Assembly (NCBI GenBank): GCA_001800905.1
Contig: MGWH01000006.1
Coordinates: forward strand, 186,001-250,000
From: Flavobacteria bacterium GWA2_35_26
GTDB taxonomy: Bacteria > Bacteroidota > Bacteroidia > Flavobacteriales > Flavobacteriaceae
Length of the DNA: 64,000 bases
Direction: 5' to 3'
Shown here: piece after piece, positions 8,995 to 16,864 of the stretch
Layout of the letters: each line of letters begins with the position of its first letter
Numbering within the stretch: the stretch's first letter is position 1
The notes under the pieces: generated by a model
Told to the model about the DNA's origin: nothing
The model's database searches: none
Seen by the model: the letters and a program-made list of their open reading frames with translations, nothing else
Made by a program: the position numbers and the translations under genes

Positions 8995-10047
8995 ATGACA
9001 ACAATTCAAGGACCAGCGGTATTTTTAGCACAGTTTATTGGAGATAAAGCACCATTTAATTCGTTAGATGGAATTTGCCAATGGGCAGCTGATTTAGGTT
9101 TTAAAGGTATTCAAATGCCTACATTAGATGCTCGTTTTATTGATTTACAAAAAGCAGCAGAAAGTAAAACCTATGCGGATGAATTAATAGGAAAAGTAGC
9201 TTCTTACGGTTTACAAATATCTGAATTATCTACTCATTTACAAGGTCAGTTAGTTGCTGTTCATCCAGCATATGATGATTTCTTTGATGGCTTTGCTCCT
9301 GCTGCCTTGCGTGGCAATCCAAAAGCGAGACAAGAATGGGCGGTTCAACAAATGAAATATGCAGCTCAAGCTTCTCAAAATTTAGGACTGAATGCACATG
9401 CTACTTTTAGTGGATCGTTGCTTTGGCAATACTTCCACCCTTGGCCACAAAGACCACCAGGATTAATTGAAGAAGGATTTGCAGAATTAGCCAAACGTTG
9501 GTTACCTATTTTGAATGAATTTGATAAAAATGGCGTGGATGTATGTTATGAGATTCACCCTGGAGAGGATTTATTTGACGGAGAAACTTACGAAATGTTT
9601 TTGAAAGCCGTAAATAATCACTCTAGAGCTTGTTTGTTGTATGATCCATCTCATTTTGTACTACAACAATTGGATTACATTAAGTATATCGATTTTTATC
9701 ACGAACGTATTAAAGCCTTCCATGTTAAGGATGCAGAATTTAATCCTACTGGTAAACAAGGTACTTTTGGTGGATACCAAAGTTGGGCCAATCGTGCAGG
9801 ACGTTACCGTTCTCCAGGTGATGGACAAATTGACTTCAAAACCATTTTTAGTAAACTAGCACAATACGATTACAAAGGTTGGGCAGTAATGGAATGGGAA
9901 TGTTGTATTAAAAATCAAGAAGATGGTGCTCGTGAAGGGGCCGAATTTATCAAAAAACACATTATAAAAGTAACTGATAAAGCCTTTGATGATTTTGCTG
10001 CGGTAGAAACCAATACACAATTGAATAGAAAAAATTTAGGACTATAA
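8995..10047 (+). CDS. Sugar phosphate isomerase/epimerase family protein (cytosolic TIM barrel)
   Basis: A 350-residue AP-endonuclease-2-type TIM barrel. Likely metal ligands are visible in CYEIHPGED, YDPSHF, AFHVKDAEF and MEWE, the usual Glu-Asp-His-Glu set of this family. No signal peptide is present. The ATG at 8995 follows the upstream stop by one base. An in-frame extension to 8947 would overlap the previous gene by 47 bp and is unlikely. In the cluster it probably rearranges or epimerises the sugar product. The related Bacteroides locus BT2156-BT2159 also contains an isomerase of this family. Confidence 0.87.
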   Translation: MTTIQGPAVFLAQFIGDKAPFNSLDGICQWAADLGFKGIQMPTLDARFIDLQKAAESKTYADELIGKVASYGLQISELSTHLQGQLVAVHPAYDDFFDGFAPAALRGNPKARQEWAVQQMKYAAQASQNLGLNAHATFSGSLLWQYFHPWPQRPPGLIEEGFAELAKRWLPILNEFDKNGVDVCYEIHPGEDLFDGETYEMFLKAVNNHSRACLLYDPSHFVLQQLDYIKYIDFYHERIKAFHVKDAEFNPTGKQGTFGGYQSWANRAGRYRSPGDGQIDFKTIFSKLAQYDYKGWAVMEWECCIKNQEDGAREGAEFIKKHIIKVTDKAFDDFAAVETNTQLNRKNLGL

Positions 10048-10059
10048 TACATACAAAAA

Positions 10060-10425
10060 ATGAAACGTAACTTTTTACTTCTTGGCTTAGCCGTATTCAC
10101 ATTAACCTCTTTTTCAAAAATTGACGGGGATAAAACATACATCAAAAAAACTGCAATTGTAGAGCAAACTAACAATGGTGAAAAACTAATTGCCAAATCA
10201 GATTGTGTAGGATGTCATAAATTAGATAAAAAATTAATTGGACCCTCTTATTTAGATATTGCAAAAAAATACCCAAACAATGATAAAAATATAACCTACT
10301 TAGTTAACAAAATTATCAAAGGAGGCTCAGGTGTATGGGGCACAATGCCAATGTCAGCTCACTCTTCTTTGAAGAAAGAAGATGCTAAATCGATGGCACA
10401 ATATATTTTAGGTTTAAAAAAATAA
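10060..10425 (+). CDS. Periplasmic c-type cytochrome, electron acceptor of the dehydrogenase
   Basis: A 121-residue cytochrome c of class I (c551-like). An N-terminal signal (about residues 1-20) is followed by a single haem site CVGCH and a distal Met in MPMSAHSS. The predicted mature domain is about 95 residues. Three-component FAD dehydrogenases use a c-type cytochrome to pass electrons to the respiratory chain. This gene sits within the cluster, so it is the likely partner of the GMC enzyme. It is monohaem, unlike the trihaem cytochrome subunit of many gluconate dehydrogenases. Confidence 0.9.
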   Translation: MKRNFLLLGLAVFTLTSFSKIDGDKTYIKKTAIVEQTNNGEKLIAKSDCVGCHKLDKKLIGPSYLDIAKKYPNNDKNITYLVNKIIKGGSGVWGTMPMSAHSSLKKEDAKSMAQYILGLKK

Positions 10426-10461
10426 TACTAATTCAATTGTATTGACTAACAATAAATAACC

Positions 10462-11916
10462 ATGAAAAAAGAAGAAGAGAATAAACCAAATAATAATCGT
10501 CGTGATTTTATAAAAACGAGCGCTATTGCTGCTGCAGGTTTTATGATCGTACCGCGTCATGTTTTAGGGAGAGGTTTTGTAGCTCCTAGTGATCGTTTAA
10601 TTGTTGCAGGTATCGGTGTTGGTGGAAAAGGACAATCGGATATTGCGATGTTTCACAAAAGTGGAAAAGCAAATATTGGTTTCTTATGTGATGTAGATAC
10701 AAGAAGAGCAGCTAATAGTGTGAATGCCTTTCCAAAAGCAAAATTTTATAAAGATTGGCGTGAAATGTTAGACAAAGAACACAAAAATTTTGATGCTGTT
10801 TCTGTTTCTACACCAGATCATACTCATGCCATTGCGGCTTTGGCAGCAATGCAATTAGGCAAACACGTTTATGTTCAGAAACCTTTAGCGCATGATATTT
10901 ACGAAGCAAGAATATTAACTGAAGCAGCTAAGAAATACAAAGTGGTTACCCAAATGGGAAATCAAGGTGCTTCTAATGATGGGACACGTATTCTAAAAGA
11001 ATGGCATGATGCCGATTTAATTGGAGATGTGCATACTATTTATGCTTGGACAGATCGTCCTGTTTGGCCACAAGGAATTCCTTGGTCAACTGCAAAACCT
11101 GAAGTTCCAAAAGAATTGGATTGGGATTTATGGTTGGGAACTGCTCCTTATAAAAATTATGTAGACAAATTAGTACCATTCAACTGGAGAGGTTGGTGGG
11201 ATTATGGTACAGGTGCTCTTGGAGATATGGGATGTCACTTATTAGAAACTCCTTTTAGTGTATTAAAATTAAAATACGCAAAAGATGTTCAATGTAGTGT
11301 CGGATCTGTATATGTGGATGAATTCAAACGTGGGTATTTCCCAGAAAGTTGTCCGCCATCAAGTCATGTTACTTTGACTTTTCCTAAAACTGAGAAAACA
11401 TTGGGTGATGTCACTGTACACTGGATGGACGGTGGAATTCAACCAGAAAGACCTGCTGAATTAGGACCAAACGAAATTTTTGGTGACGGTGGAAACGGAA
11501 CACTTTTCATTGGAACTAAAGGAAAAATGATGTGTGATACATACGGATTAAATCCAAGATTATTACCATTAAGCAAAAATGAAAATCTTCAAGTAGCTCA
11601 AAAGTATGCTCGTGTTGAAGGTGGTGATGCAGGTCACTACAAACAATGGGTAGAAGCTGCTATTGCAGGTTATGGTAAGAAAGAAGTGAGTTCTGGTTTT
11701 GAAATTGCTGGACCTTTAACGGAAGCTTTATTAATGGCTAATTTAGCGATTAGAGGGTACGATGTGGTTCGTGATGAATTGGGAGAAGATGTGTATCCAG
11801 GTCGTTCTGCAAAATTATTGTGGGATAATGATGCAATGAGAATTACTAATTTTGATGAAGTCAATCAATTCGTAAAACGCGATTACCGCGAAGGATGGAA
11901 AAATTTAACATTATAA
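10462..11916 (+). CDS. Gfo/Idh/MocA-family oxidoreductase with Tat signal (periplasmic)
   Basis: A 484-residue oxidoreductase with a twin-arginine leader (NNRRDFIKTSAIAAAGF, from residue 11). The Rossmann glycines AGIGVGGKGQSD lie at 49-60. The usual EKP motif reads QKP with Lys140, a substitution I recall as typical of this exported subgroup. GALGDMGCHLLETP supplies the active-site Asp/His region. Exported family members use a tightly bound NAD(P) that folds with the enzyme before Tat export. In this cluster it may act on 3-keto-glycosides in the periplasm. Confidence 0.9.
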   Translation: MKKEEENKPNNNRRDFIKTSAIAAAGFMIVPRHVLGRGFVAPSDRLIVAGIGVGGKGQSDIAMFHKSGKANIGFLCDVDTRRAANSVNAFPKAKFYKDWREMLDKEHKNFDAVSVSTPDHTHAIAALAAMQLGKHVYVQKPLAHDIYEARILTEAAKKYKVVTQMGNQGASNDGTRILKEWHDADLIGDVHTIYAWTDRPVWPQGIPWSTAKPEVPKELDWDLWLGTAPYKNYVDKLVPFNWRGWWDYGTGALGDMGCHLLETPFSVLKLKYAKDVQCSVGSVYVDEFKRGYFPESCPPSSHVTLTFPKTEKTLGDVTVHWMDGGIQPERPAELGPNEIFGDGGNGTLFIGTKGKMMCDTYGLNPRLLPLSKNENLQVAQKYARVEGGDAGHYKQWVEAAIAGYGKKEVSSGFEIAGPLTEALLMANLAIRGYDVVRDELGEDVYPGRSAKLLWDNDAMRITNFDEVNQFVKRDYREGWKNLTL

Positions 11917-11927
11917 TACAAACTAAA

Positions 11928-12653
11928 ATGATTAAGAATATTTTTAAAATAGCACTAGTAACTATTTTTATGCAAACTACTAACGCTCAAACCGCTGTAC
12001 CTAAAGGATTTGTTTCTTTATTTGACGGAACTTCTACCTCAGGATGGCATGCTTATGGAAAAAAAACTGCTACGGCTGCTTGGAAAGTTGAAAATGGCGA
12101 ATTGCATTTTGATCCAACGGCTGCTAAAAATGGTCAAGGTGGGGATTTAGTAACCGATAAAGAATACACAAATTTTCACTTGAAATTAGAATGGAAAGTG
12201 GCTGCTAATGCTAATAGCGGTATTATCTTTTTTGTAAACGAAGATTTGACAAAATTTAAAAACACTTATGAAACTGGTTTAGAAATGCAAGTTTTAGATA
12301 ACAATGGTCATCCTGACGGTAAAATTGAAAAACACAGAGCAGGTGATTTATACGATTTAATTAAAAGTACAACTGAACCCGTAAAACCTGTTGGAGAATG
12401 GAATTCTGTAGATATTGTATGTAAATTCGGAAAATTACAAATGTTATTAAATGGCGTAAAAGTAGTTGAAACCATGCTTTGGGATGATAAATTTAAAGCT
12501 TTAGTAGCTGGTAGTAAATTTGCTACTTGGCCTGGATTTGCTGCATTTCAATCTGGAAAAATTGCCTTACAAGACCACGGAGATAACGTTTGGTATCGTA
12601 ACATTATGATTAAAGAATGGAATACGATGACCACTACTACGGGTTGTAAATAA
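11928..12653 (+). CDS. DUF1080 (3-keto-disaccharide hydrolase/lyase family) secreted protein
   Basis: A 241-residue protein with a Sec signal (MIKNIFKIALVTIFMQTTNAQ), then one concanavalin-like DUF1080 domain: GFVSLFDGTSTSGWHAYG, the acidic ENGELHFDP, NANSGIIFF, and GLEMQVLDNNGHPDG carrying the conserved Glu. PF06439 members cleave glycosides oxidised at C3, by hydrolysis or 1,2-elimination. This is the most diagnostic gene of the pathway here. The ATG at 11928 is chosen because it begins the signal peptide. An extension to 11895 would overlap the upstream gene. It most likely acts in the periplasm. Confidence 0.87.
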   Translation: MIKNIFKIALVTIFMQTTNAQTAVPKGFVSLFDGTSTSGWHAYGKKTATAAWKVENGELHFDPTAAKNGQGGDLVTDKEYTNFHLKLEWKVAANANSGIIFFVNEDLTKFKNTYETGLEMQVLDNNGHPDGKIEKHRAGDLYDLIKSTTEPVKPVGEWNSVDIVCKFGKLQMLLNGVKVVETMLWDDKFKALVAGSKFATWPGFAAFQSGKIALQDHGDNVWYRNIMIKEWNTMTTTTGCK

Positions 12654-12693
12654 TACACTATACCAACTAACCAAACCAAACTATATTATACTT

Positions 12694-13923
12694 ATGAATA
12701 CAACAAATAAAATAAAACTATCAAGCATGATGTTCCTAGAATTTTTTATCTGGGGAGCATGGTTTGTAACTTTAGGAACATTTTTAGGAACTAATTTAAA
12801 AGCTTCAGGTGCTGAAACAGCTGCTGTGTTTTCAACTCAATCATGGGGAGCAATCATTGCGCCGTTCATTATTGGATTAATTGCCGACCGCTATTTTAAC
12901 GCTGAGCGAATCTTAGGAGTATTGCATTTAGTAGGTGCTTTTTTAATGTACCAAATGTACCAATCTAGTGACTTAAGTTCTTTCTATATCTATGTTTTTA
13001 GTTATATGGTGTTGTACATGCCAACATTAGCATTAGTGAATTCAGTTGCCTTCAACCAAATGAAAGATCCTGAAAAAGAATTTTCATCTATTCGTGTATG
13101 GGGAACCATTGGCTGGATCGTAGCAGGACTTTCAATTAGTTATGTATTTCATTGGGATTCTGTAGAAAGTTTAGCAAGTGGAATGTTGAAAAACACCTTT
13201 TTATTGGCTGGAATTGCTGCTTTAGTTTTAGGATTATTGAGCTTTACTTTACCTGCTACTCCACCGAAAGTATCTGATGAAAAAATTAAAATTGGAGATA
13301 TCATTGGTTTAGATGCATTGAAATTATTGAAAGATAAAAACTTTGCAGTTTTCTTTATATCTTCCATATTAATCTGTATTCCTTTGGCATTCTATTACCA
13401 AAATGCTAATCCGTTTTTAACGGAGTCAGGATTAGAAAACCCAACTGGAAAAATGGCTATCGGCCAAATTTCAGAAGCATTATTCTTATTGTTAATTCCG
13501 GTATTCTTTTCTAAGTACGGTTTTAAGAAAACAATATTAGTCGGAATGTTGGCTTGGGCTATTCGTTATGCTTTATTTGCTTATGGAAATGGTGGAGAAT
13601 TAAGCTTTATGTTAATCATTGGGATTGCATTACACGGAATTTGTTATGATTTCTTCTTTGTATCGGGGCAAATATATACCAACTCAAAAGCAGGTGATAA
13701 ATACAAAAGTGCTGCACAAGGTTTAATTACTTTAGCTACTTATGGTGTGGGTATGTTAATTGGATTTGCTGTAGCAGGATGGATTACAGACAATTATAAA
13801 ACGGCAACTGGAACTATCAACTGGGAAATGGTTTGGATTATTCCTGCCGGAATTGCCTTAGCTGTTTTTGTTTTATTCGCATTGACTTTCAATGATAAAA
13901 ATAAAACCGAAGTTTCACACTAA
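12694..13923 (+). CDS. MFS transporter, nucleoside/H+ symporter (NupG-like) family
   Basis: A 409-residue inner-membrane protein with 12 predicted hydrophobic segments. The start FLEFFIWGAWFVTLGTFLG and the loop FSSIRVWGTIGWIVAG are hallmarks of the Nuc_H_symport family. Cluster context argues for uptake of the sugar or 3-keto-sugar released by the DUF1080 enzyme rather than nucleosides, and family members of this type recur in similar Bacteroidetes clusters. That assignment is inference. It is followed 6 bp later by the first Tat-type isomerase gene. Confidence 0.85.
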   Translation: MNTTNKIKLSSMMFLEFFIWGAWFVTLGTFLGTNLKASGAETAAVFSTQSWGAIIAPFIIGLIADRYFNAERILGVLHLVGAFLMYQMYQSSDLSSFYIYVFSYMVLYMPTLALVNSVAFNQMKDPEKEFSSIRVWGTIGWIVAGLSISYVFHWDSVESLASGMLKNTFLLAGIAALVLGLLSFTLPATPPKVSDEKIKIGDIIGLDALKLLKDKNFAVFFISSILICIPLAFYYQNANPFLTESGLENPTGKMAIGQISEALFLLLIPVFFSKYGFKKTILVGMLAWAIRYALFAYGNGGELSFMLIIGIALHGICYDFFFVSGQIYTNSKAGDKYKSAAQGLITLATYGVGMLIGFAVAGWITDNYKTATGTINWEMVWIIPAGIALAVFVLFALTFNDKNKTEVSH

Positions 13924-13929
13924 TTCTTG

Positions 13930-14820
13930 ATGAAAGCCAATATCAATAGACGATCTGCTATCAAAGGAATACTTGCCAGTACTGCTGCGCTAAGTATTCC
14001 TTTAGAATTATCCGCTTTTAATTTGCCAAAAAATAACGAATTTTCTTTACAACAATTAAAAGGAAATATCAATCATTCTGTTTCTCGATGGTGTTTTGAC
14101 AAAATCGATTTGGAAACCTTGTGTATTGAGGCAAAAAAAATGGGAATTACTGGAATTGATTTAGTAGGTCCCGTAGCTTGGCCAATCCTAAAAAAATACA
14201 ACTTAGTATCGACTATGTGCAATGGTGCTGAGTTGAATTTAGTTGATGGTTTCAATGATATCCAATTTCATGACAAACTGATTCAGCGTTATACCGATAT
14301 GATTCCGCGTGTGGCAGAAGCAGGTTATAAAAACTTAATTTGTTTTAGTGGTAGCCGAAGAGGCAAAACAGACGAAGAAGGTTGGAATAATTGTGTTATT
14401 GGATTACAAAAATTAATTCCGCTTGCTGAAAAATACAATGTTACTTTAGTAATGGAATTGTTGAATAGCAAGATTGATCATAAAGATTATCAATGTGATC
14501 GGACTTCTTGGGGAGTTGAATTGGTTAAACGTATTAACTCTAATAACTTTAAATTGCTTTATGATATCTATCATATGCAAATTGATGAAGGCGATGTGAT
14601 TCGTACCATCAAAAATAACATTCAATACATTGCTCACTTTCATACAGCAGGTGTTCCTGGTCGAAATGAAATTGACGGCACACAAGAATTAAATTACCCA
14701 GCCATTATGAGAGCAATTGCTGGAACAGGTTTTAAAGGTTTTGTGGGACAAGAATTTATCCCAAAAAACCAAGATAAATTAGCCTCGCTTCAACAAGCCA
14801 TAACGATTTGCGACATTTAA
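13930..14820 (+). CDS. Tat-exported sugar isomerase/epimerase-like TIM barrel (hydroxypyruvate isomerase-like)
   Basis: A 296-residue AP-endonuclease-2-type barrel preceded by a Tat-like leader (NRRSAIKGILASTAALSIP). Probable metal ligands: Glu in MELLNSKIDH, Asp in YDIYHMQ, His in HFHTAG and Glu in GQEFIP. The pattern resembles the hydroxypyruvate isomerase branch. The ATG at 13930 is preferred over a TTG just before it. Export indicates a substrate processed before uptake, consistent with periplasmic 3-keto-sugar chemistry. The exact substrate is unknown. Confidence 0.83.
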   Translation: MKANINRRSAIKGILASTAALSIPLELSAFNLPKNNEFSLQQLKGNINHSVSRWCFDKIDLETLCIEAKKMGITGIDLVGPVAWPILKKYNLVSTMCNGAELNLVDGFNDIQFHDKLIQRYTDMIPRVAEAGYKNLICFSGSRRGKTDEEGWNNCVIGLQKLIPLAEKYNVTLVMELLNSKIDHKDYQCDRTSWGVELVKRINSNNFKLLYDIYHMQIDEGDVIRTIKNNIQYIAHFHTAGVPGRNEIDGTQELNYPAIMRAIAGTGFKGFVGQEFIPKNQDKLASLQQAITICDI

Positions 14821-14837
14821 CTAACAAAAATACAACC

Positions 14838-15716
14838 ATGAATAAAAGAAGAGAATTTTTAATTAATAGCGGATTAGTATTAGGTACTTTAGCTATTACA
14901 CCTTCCCTAGCCTTTACTACCAAAAAAAGAGCTATTGGAATTCAATTATGGACGATGCGCGAAACTCTACCTAAAGATGTGAAAGGCGTATTAGCTCAAA
15001 TTGCAAAAGCAGGTTTTACAGAAGTTGAAACATTTGGCTTTTCGCCAAAAGACAACGCTTTCTTCGGAACTTCACTACAAGATTTTAAAGCTATTTTGGA
15101 TGCTAATGGTTTGAAAGCAACCAGTAACCATTTTGATTTCAATAACTTTATCAAAACAGGCGATCTTGGTGATTTGAATGCCTATATCAATGCGGCCAAA
15201 GTTTTAGGAAGTGAGTATGTAACGATTCCATGGATTTTACCTGAATTAAGAGGTACTTCAGCTGCTGATTACAAAAAATTAGCAAAAGGAATCAATCAAG
15301 TTGCGCAACAATGTCATGCTGCGGGATTGAAACTAGCTTATCACAATCATGATTTTGAATTTGAAGAATTTGGTGATACCAATGGATACGAGATTTTATT
15401 AAGTGAAACTGATCCAGCACTTGTTGATTTTGAATTGGATTTGTATTGGGCAGTTCGTGCCGGTCACAATCCTTTAGATTTATTCAAACAACACCCAGGT
15501 CGTTTCACGATGTGGCACGTAAAAGATATGGATAAAGCTAACAAAGAATGGAATGCTGAAATTGGAAAAGGGGCTATTGATTTCAAAGCCATTTTTGCAC
15601 AAGCGAAACAATCAGGAATGAAACGTTTCTTTTTAGAGCACGAAACCAATTATATTCCAAATCCAGGTGAATCTATAAAAACAAGTTTTGATTATATTTC
15701 GAAAAATTTAATCTAA
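14838..15716 (+). CDS. Exported sugar phosphate isomerase/epimerase family protein
   Basis: A 292-residue TIM-barrel protein with an N-terminal leader containing KRREFLINSGLVLGTLAITPS, a twin-arginine signal. The barrel shows GIQLWTMRETLPKDV, AYHNHDFEF, VDFELDLYWAVRAG, MWHVKDMD and FLEHETN, the family's metal-binding acidic and His residues. It is the last gene of the cluster and is followed by a strong bidirectional terminator. A frame extension to 14808 overlaps the upstream gene and lacks the signal at its start, so the ATG at 14838 is used. Together with the preceding gene it gives two exported isomerases. Confidence 0.85.
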   Translation: MNKRREFLINSGLVLGTLAITPSLAFTTKKRAIGIQLWTMRETLPKDVKGVLAQIAKAGFTEVETFGFSPKDNAFFGTSLQDFKAILDANGLKATSNHFDFNNFIKTGDLGDLNAYINAAKVLGSEYVTIPWILPELRGTSAADYKKLAKGINQVAQQCHAAGLKLAYHNHDFEFEEFGDTNGYEILLSETDPALVDFELDLYWAVRAGHNPLDLFKQHPGRFTMWHVKDMDKANKEWNAEIGKGAIDFKAIFAQAKQSGMKRFFLEHETNYIPNPGESIKTSFDYISKNLI

Positions 15717-15730
15717 ACTAATTAAGAATC

Positions 15731-15773
15731 AAAAAAGGGTATTTAATTCATTTATAATTAAATACCCTTTTTT
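15731..15773. terminator. Bidirectional intrinsic terminator
   Basis: A 17-bp near-perfect stem AAAAGGGTATTTAATT / AATTAAATACCCTTTT with a 7-nt loop, flanked by A and T runs on both sides. It lies between the convergent genes ending at 15716 (+) and 15787 (-) and can serve both. Confidence 0.9.
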
Positions 15774-15786
15774 ATTTAAAGTAAAT

Positions 15787-16767
15787 TTACCACTTTTCTA
15801 TACCTAATAATTTTTTACCTAAATCACTTAATTCTGCTGTTTTGTGTTTGGTAATTTCCCATTTTCTTGGATCTCCAGGAAAAGCAAATCCTTCAGGTGC
15901 AATTCTGTTTTTCCAAGAATTGATGCGCCATGCTTTTAATTCTTCATTATCCTCTTCAGCCGGCATCATTGAAATGTATTGTGCAATGCGTACTTTGTCT
16001 TTAGTCAAATTTGGTCGAATCCCATGTGGTAGCAAGCTATTAAAGATGAGCAAATCACCAGCCTCCATTTTTACTTTTACAAATTGATCTTCAAATGCTG
16101 TAGTATCGGGTTGGAATCGGTGTCTGTCTTCTGGTTGGGTTAATTTCCATGTATCATAAGTGCGAAATAATTCTGGTATACATTGAAAACCTCCCATGTT
16201 TTCATCGGTCGTATCGACTAAAGCCAAAACTCCTTGTACGTTTTGCGGTTTTGTTTCTGGATCATAATCCCAATGTATGAATCCTTTAAATTCGTGATCT
16301 GGACGAACAGGAAAATTCAAATTGGCTCTATCTATGGTTACCCATAATTTATCCGTACCCCAAACATCTGCAAAAGCATCGTATACTTTTTGCATTTGGC
16401 GATTGTCCCATTGGTATTGATGATTGTATAACTCTACCATCCCACTATTGGTTAATTCCTTCATTTGCATCTCTGCTCTTGGAGGTGCGTACCAAGTCGA
16501 TGAATCATTCGGATCTTTCTCTTCAAACTCCCAAATGAATTTAGCCAATCGTTCGGCATTTTCTATTGGTATGGCCTTTTTAATCACGATATATCCATTG
16601 GTTGTCCAAAAATCCCATTGCTCATCTGTCAATAAACGAAGTGGTTTACCGTTCGAACGATCATTCAATTGGTGCACACTTGATTTTGCTACCGATGGAT
16701 TTCCAGGAATATCAGTGTGGGCATTAGGTGCCATAGTAGGCATCATGGTTTGATTTTTAGCATCCAT
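15787..16767 (-). CDS. Phytanoyl-CoA dioxygenase (PhyH) family 2OG-Fe(II) oxygenase
   Basis: A 326-residue cytosolic protein of the PhyH family. The iron-binding HxD is visible in GFIHWDYDPET and the distal His in SLLPHGIRPN. The Arg in VRIAQY probably binds 2-oxoglutarate. Family members hydroxylate diverse small molecules, so the substrate cannot be named. It faces the glycoside cluster across a shared terminator and has its own promoter, so it need not be part of that pathway. The N-terminal 35 residues are low-complexity and Met/Asn/Pro-rich, and an internal start is possible. Confidence 0.85.
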   Translation of the reverse strand: MDAKNQTMMPTMAPNAHTDIPGNPSVAKSSVHQLNDRSNGKPLRLLTDEQWDFWTTNGYIVIKKAIPIENAERLAKFIWEFEEKDPNDSSTWYAPPRAEMQMKELTNSGMVELYNHQYQWDNRQMQKVYDAFADVWGTDKLWVTIDRANLNFPVRPDHEFKGFIHWDYDPETKPQNVQGVLALVDTTDENMGGFQCIPELFRTYDTWKLTQPEDRHRFQPDTTAFEDQFVKVKMEAGDLLIFNSLLPHGIRPNLTKDKVRIAQYISMMPAEEDNEELKAWRINSWKNRIAPEGFAFPGDPRKWEITKHKTAELSDLGKKLLGIEKW

Positions 16768-16795
16768 AATTTAATAATTGGTTCGTTCAACAACT

Positions 16796-16803
16796 CAAAT
16801 TTA
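16796..16803 (-). promoter_or_regulatory. -7 promoter element of the PhyH-family gene
   Basis: The minus strand reads TAAATTTG, an exact TAnnTTTG, 28 bp upstream of the ATG (16765-16767). No TTG is found at the normal -33 distance. Confidence 0.45.
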
Positions 16804-16864
16804 ATTAAAACTATTCATTGTTTGCTTATTTTCAATGATTTAAAGCAGTTTTAATAGTAATCAA

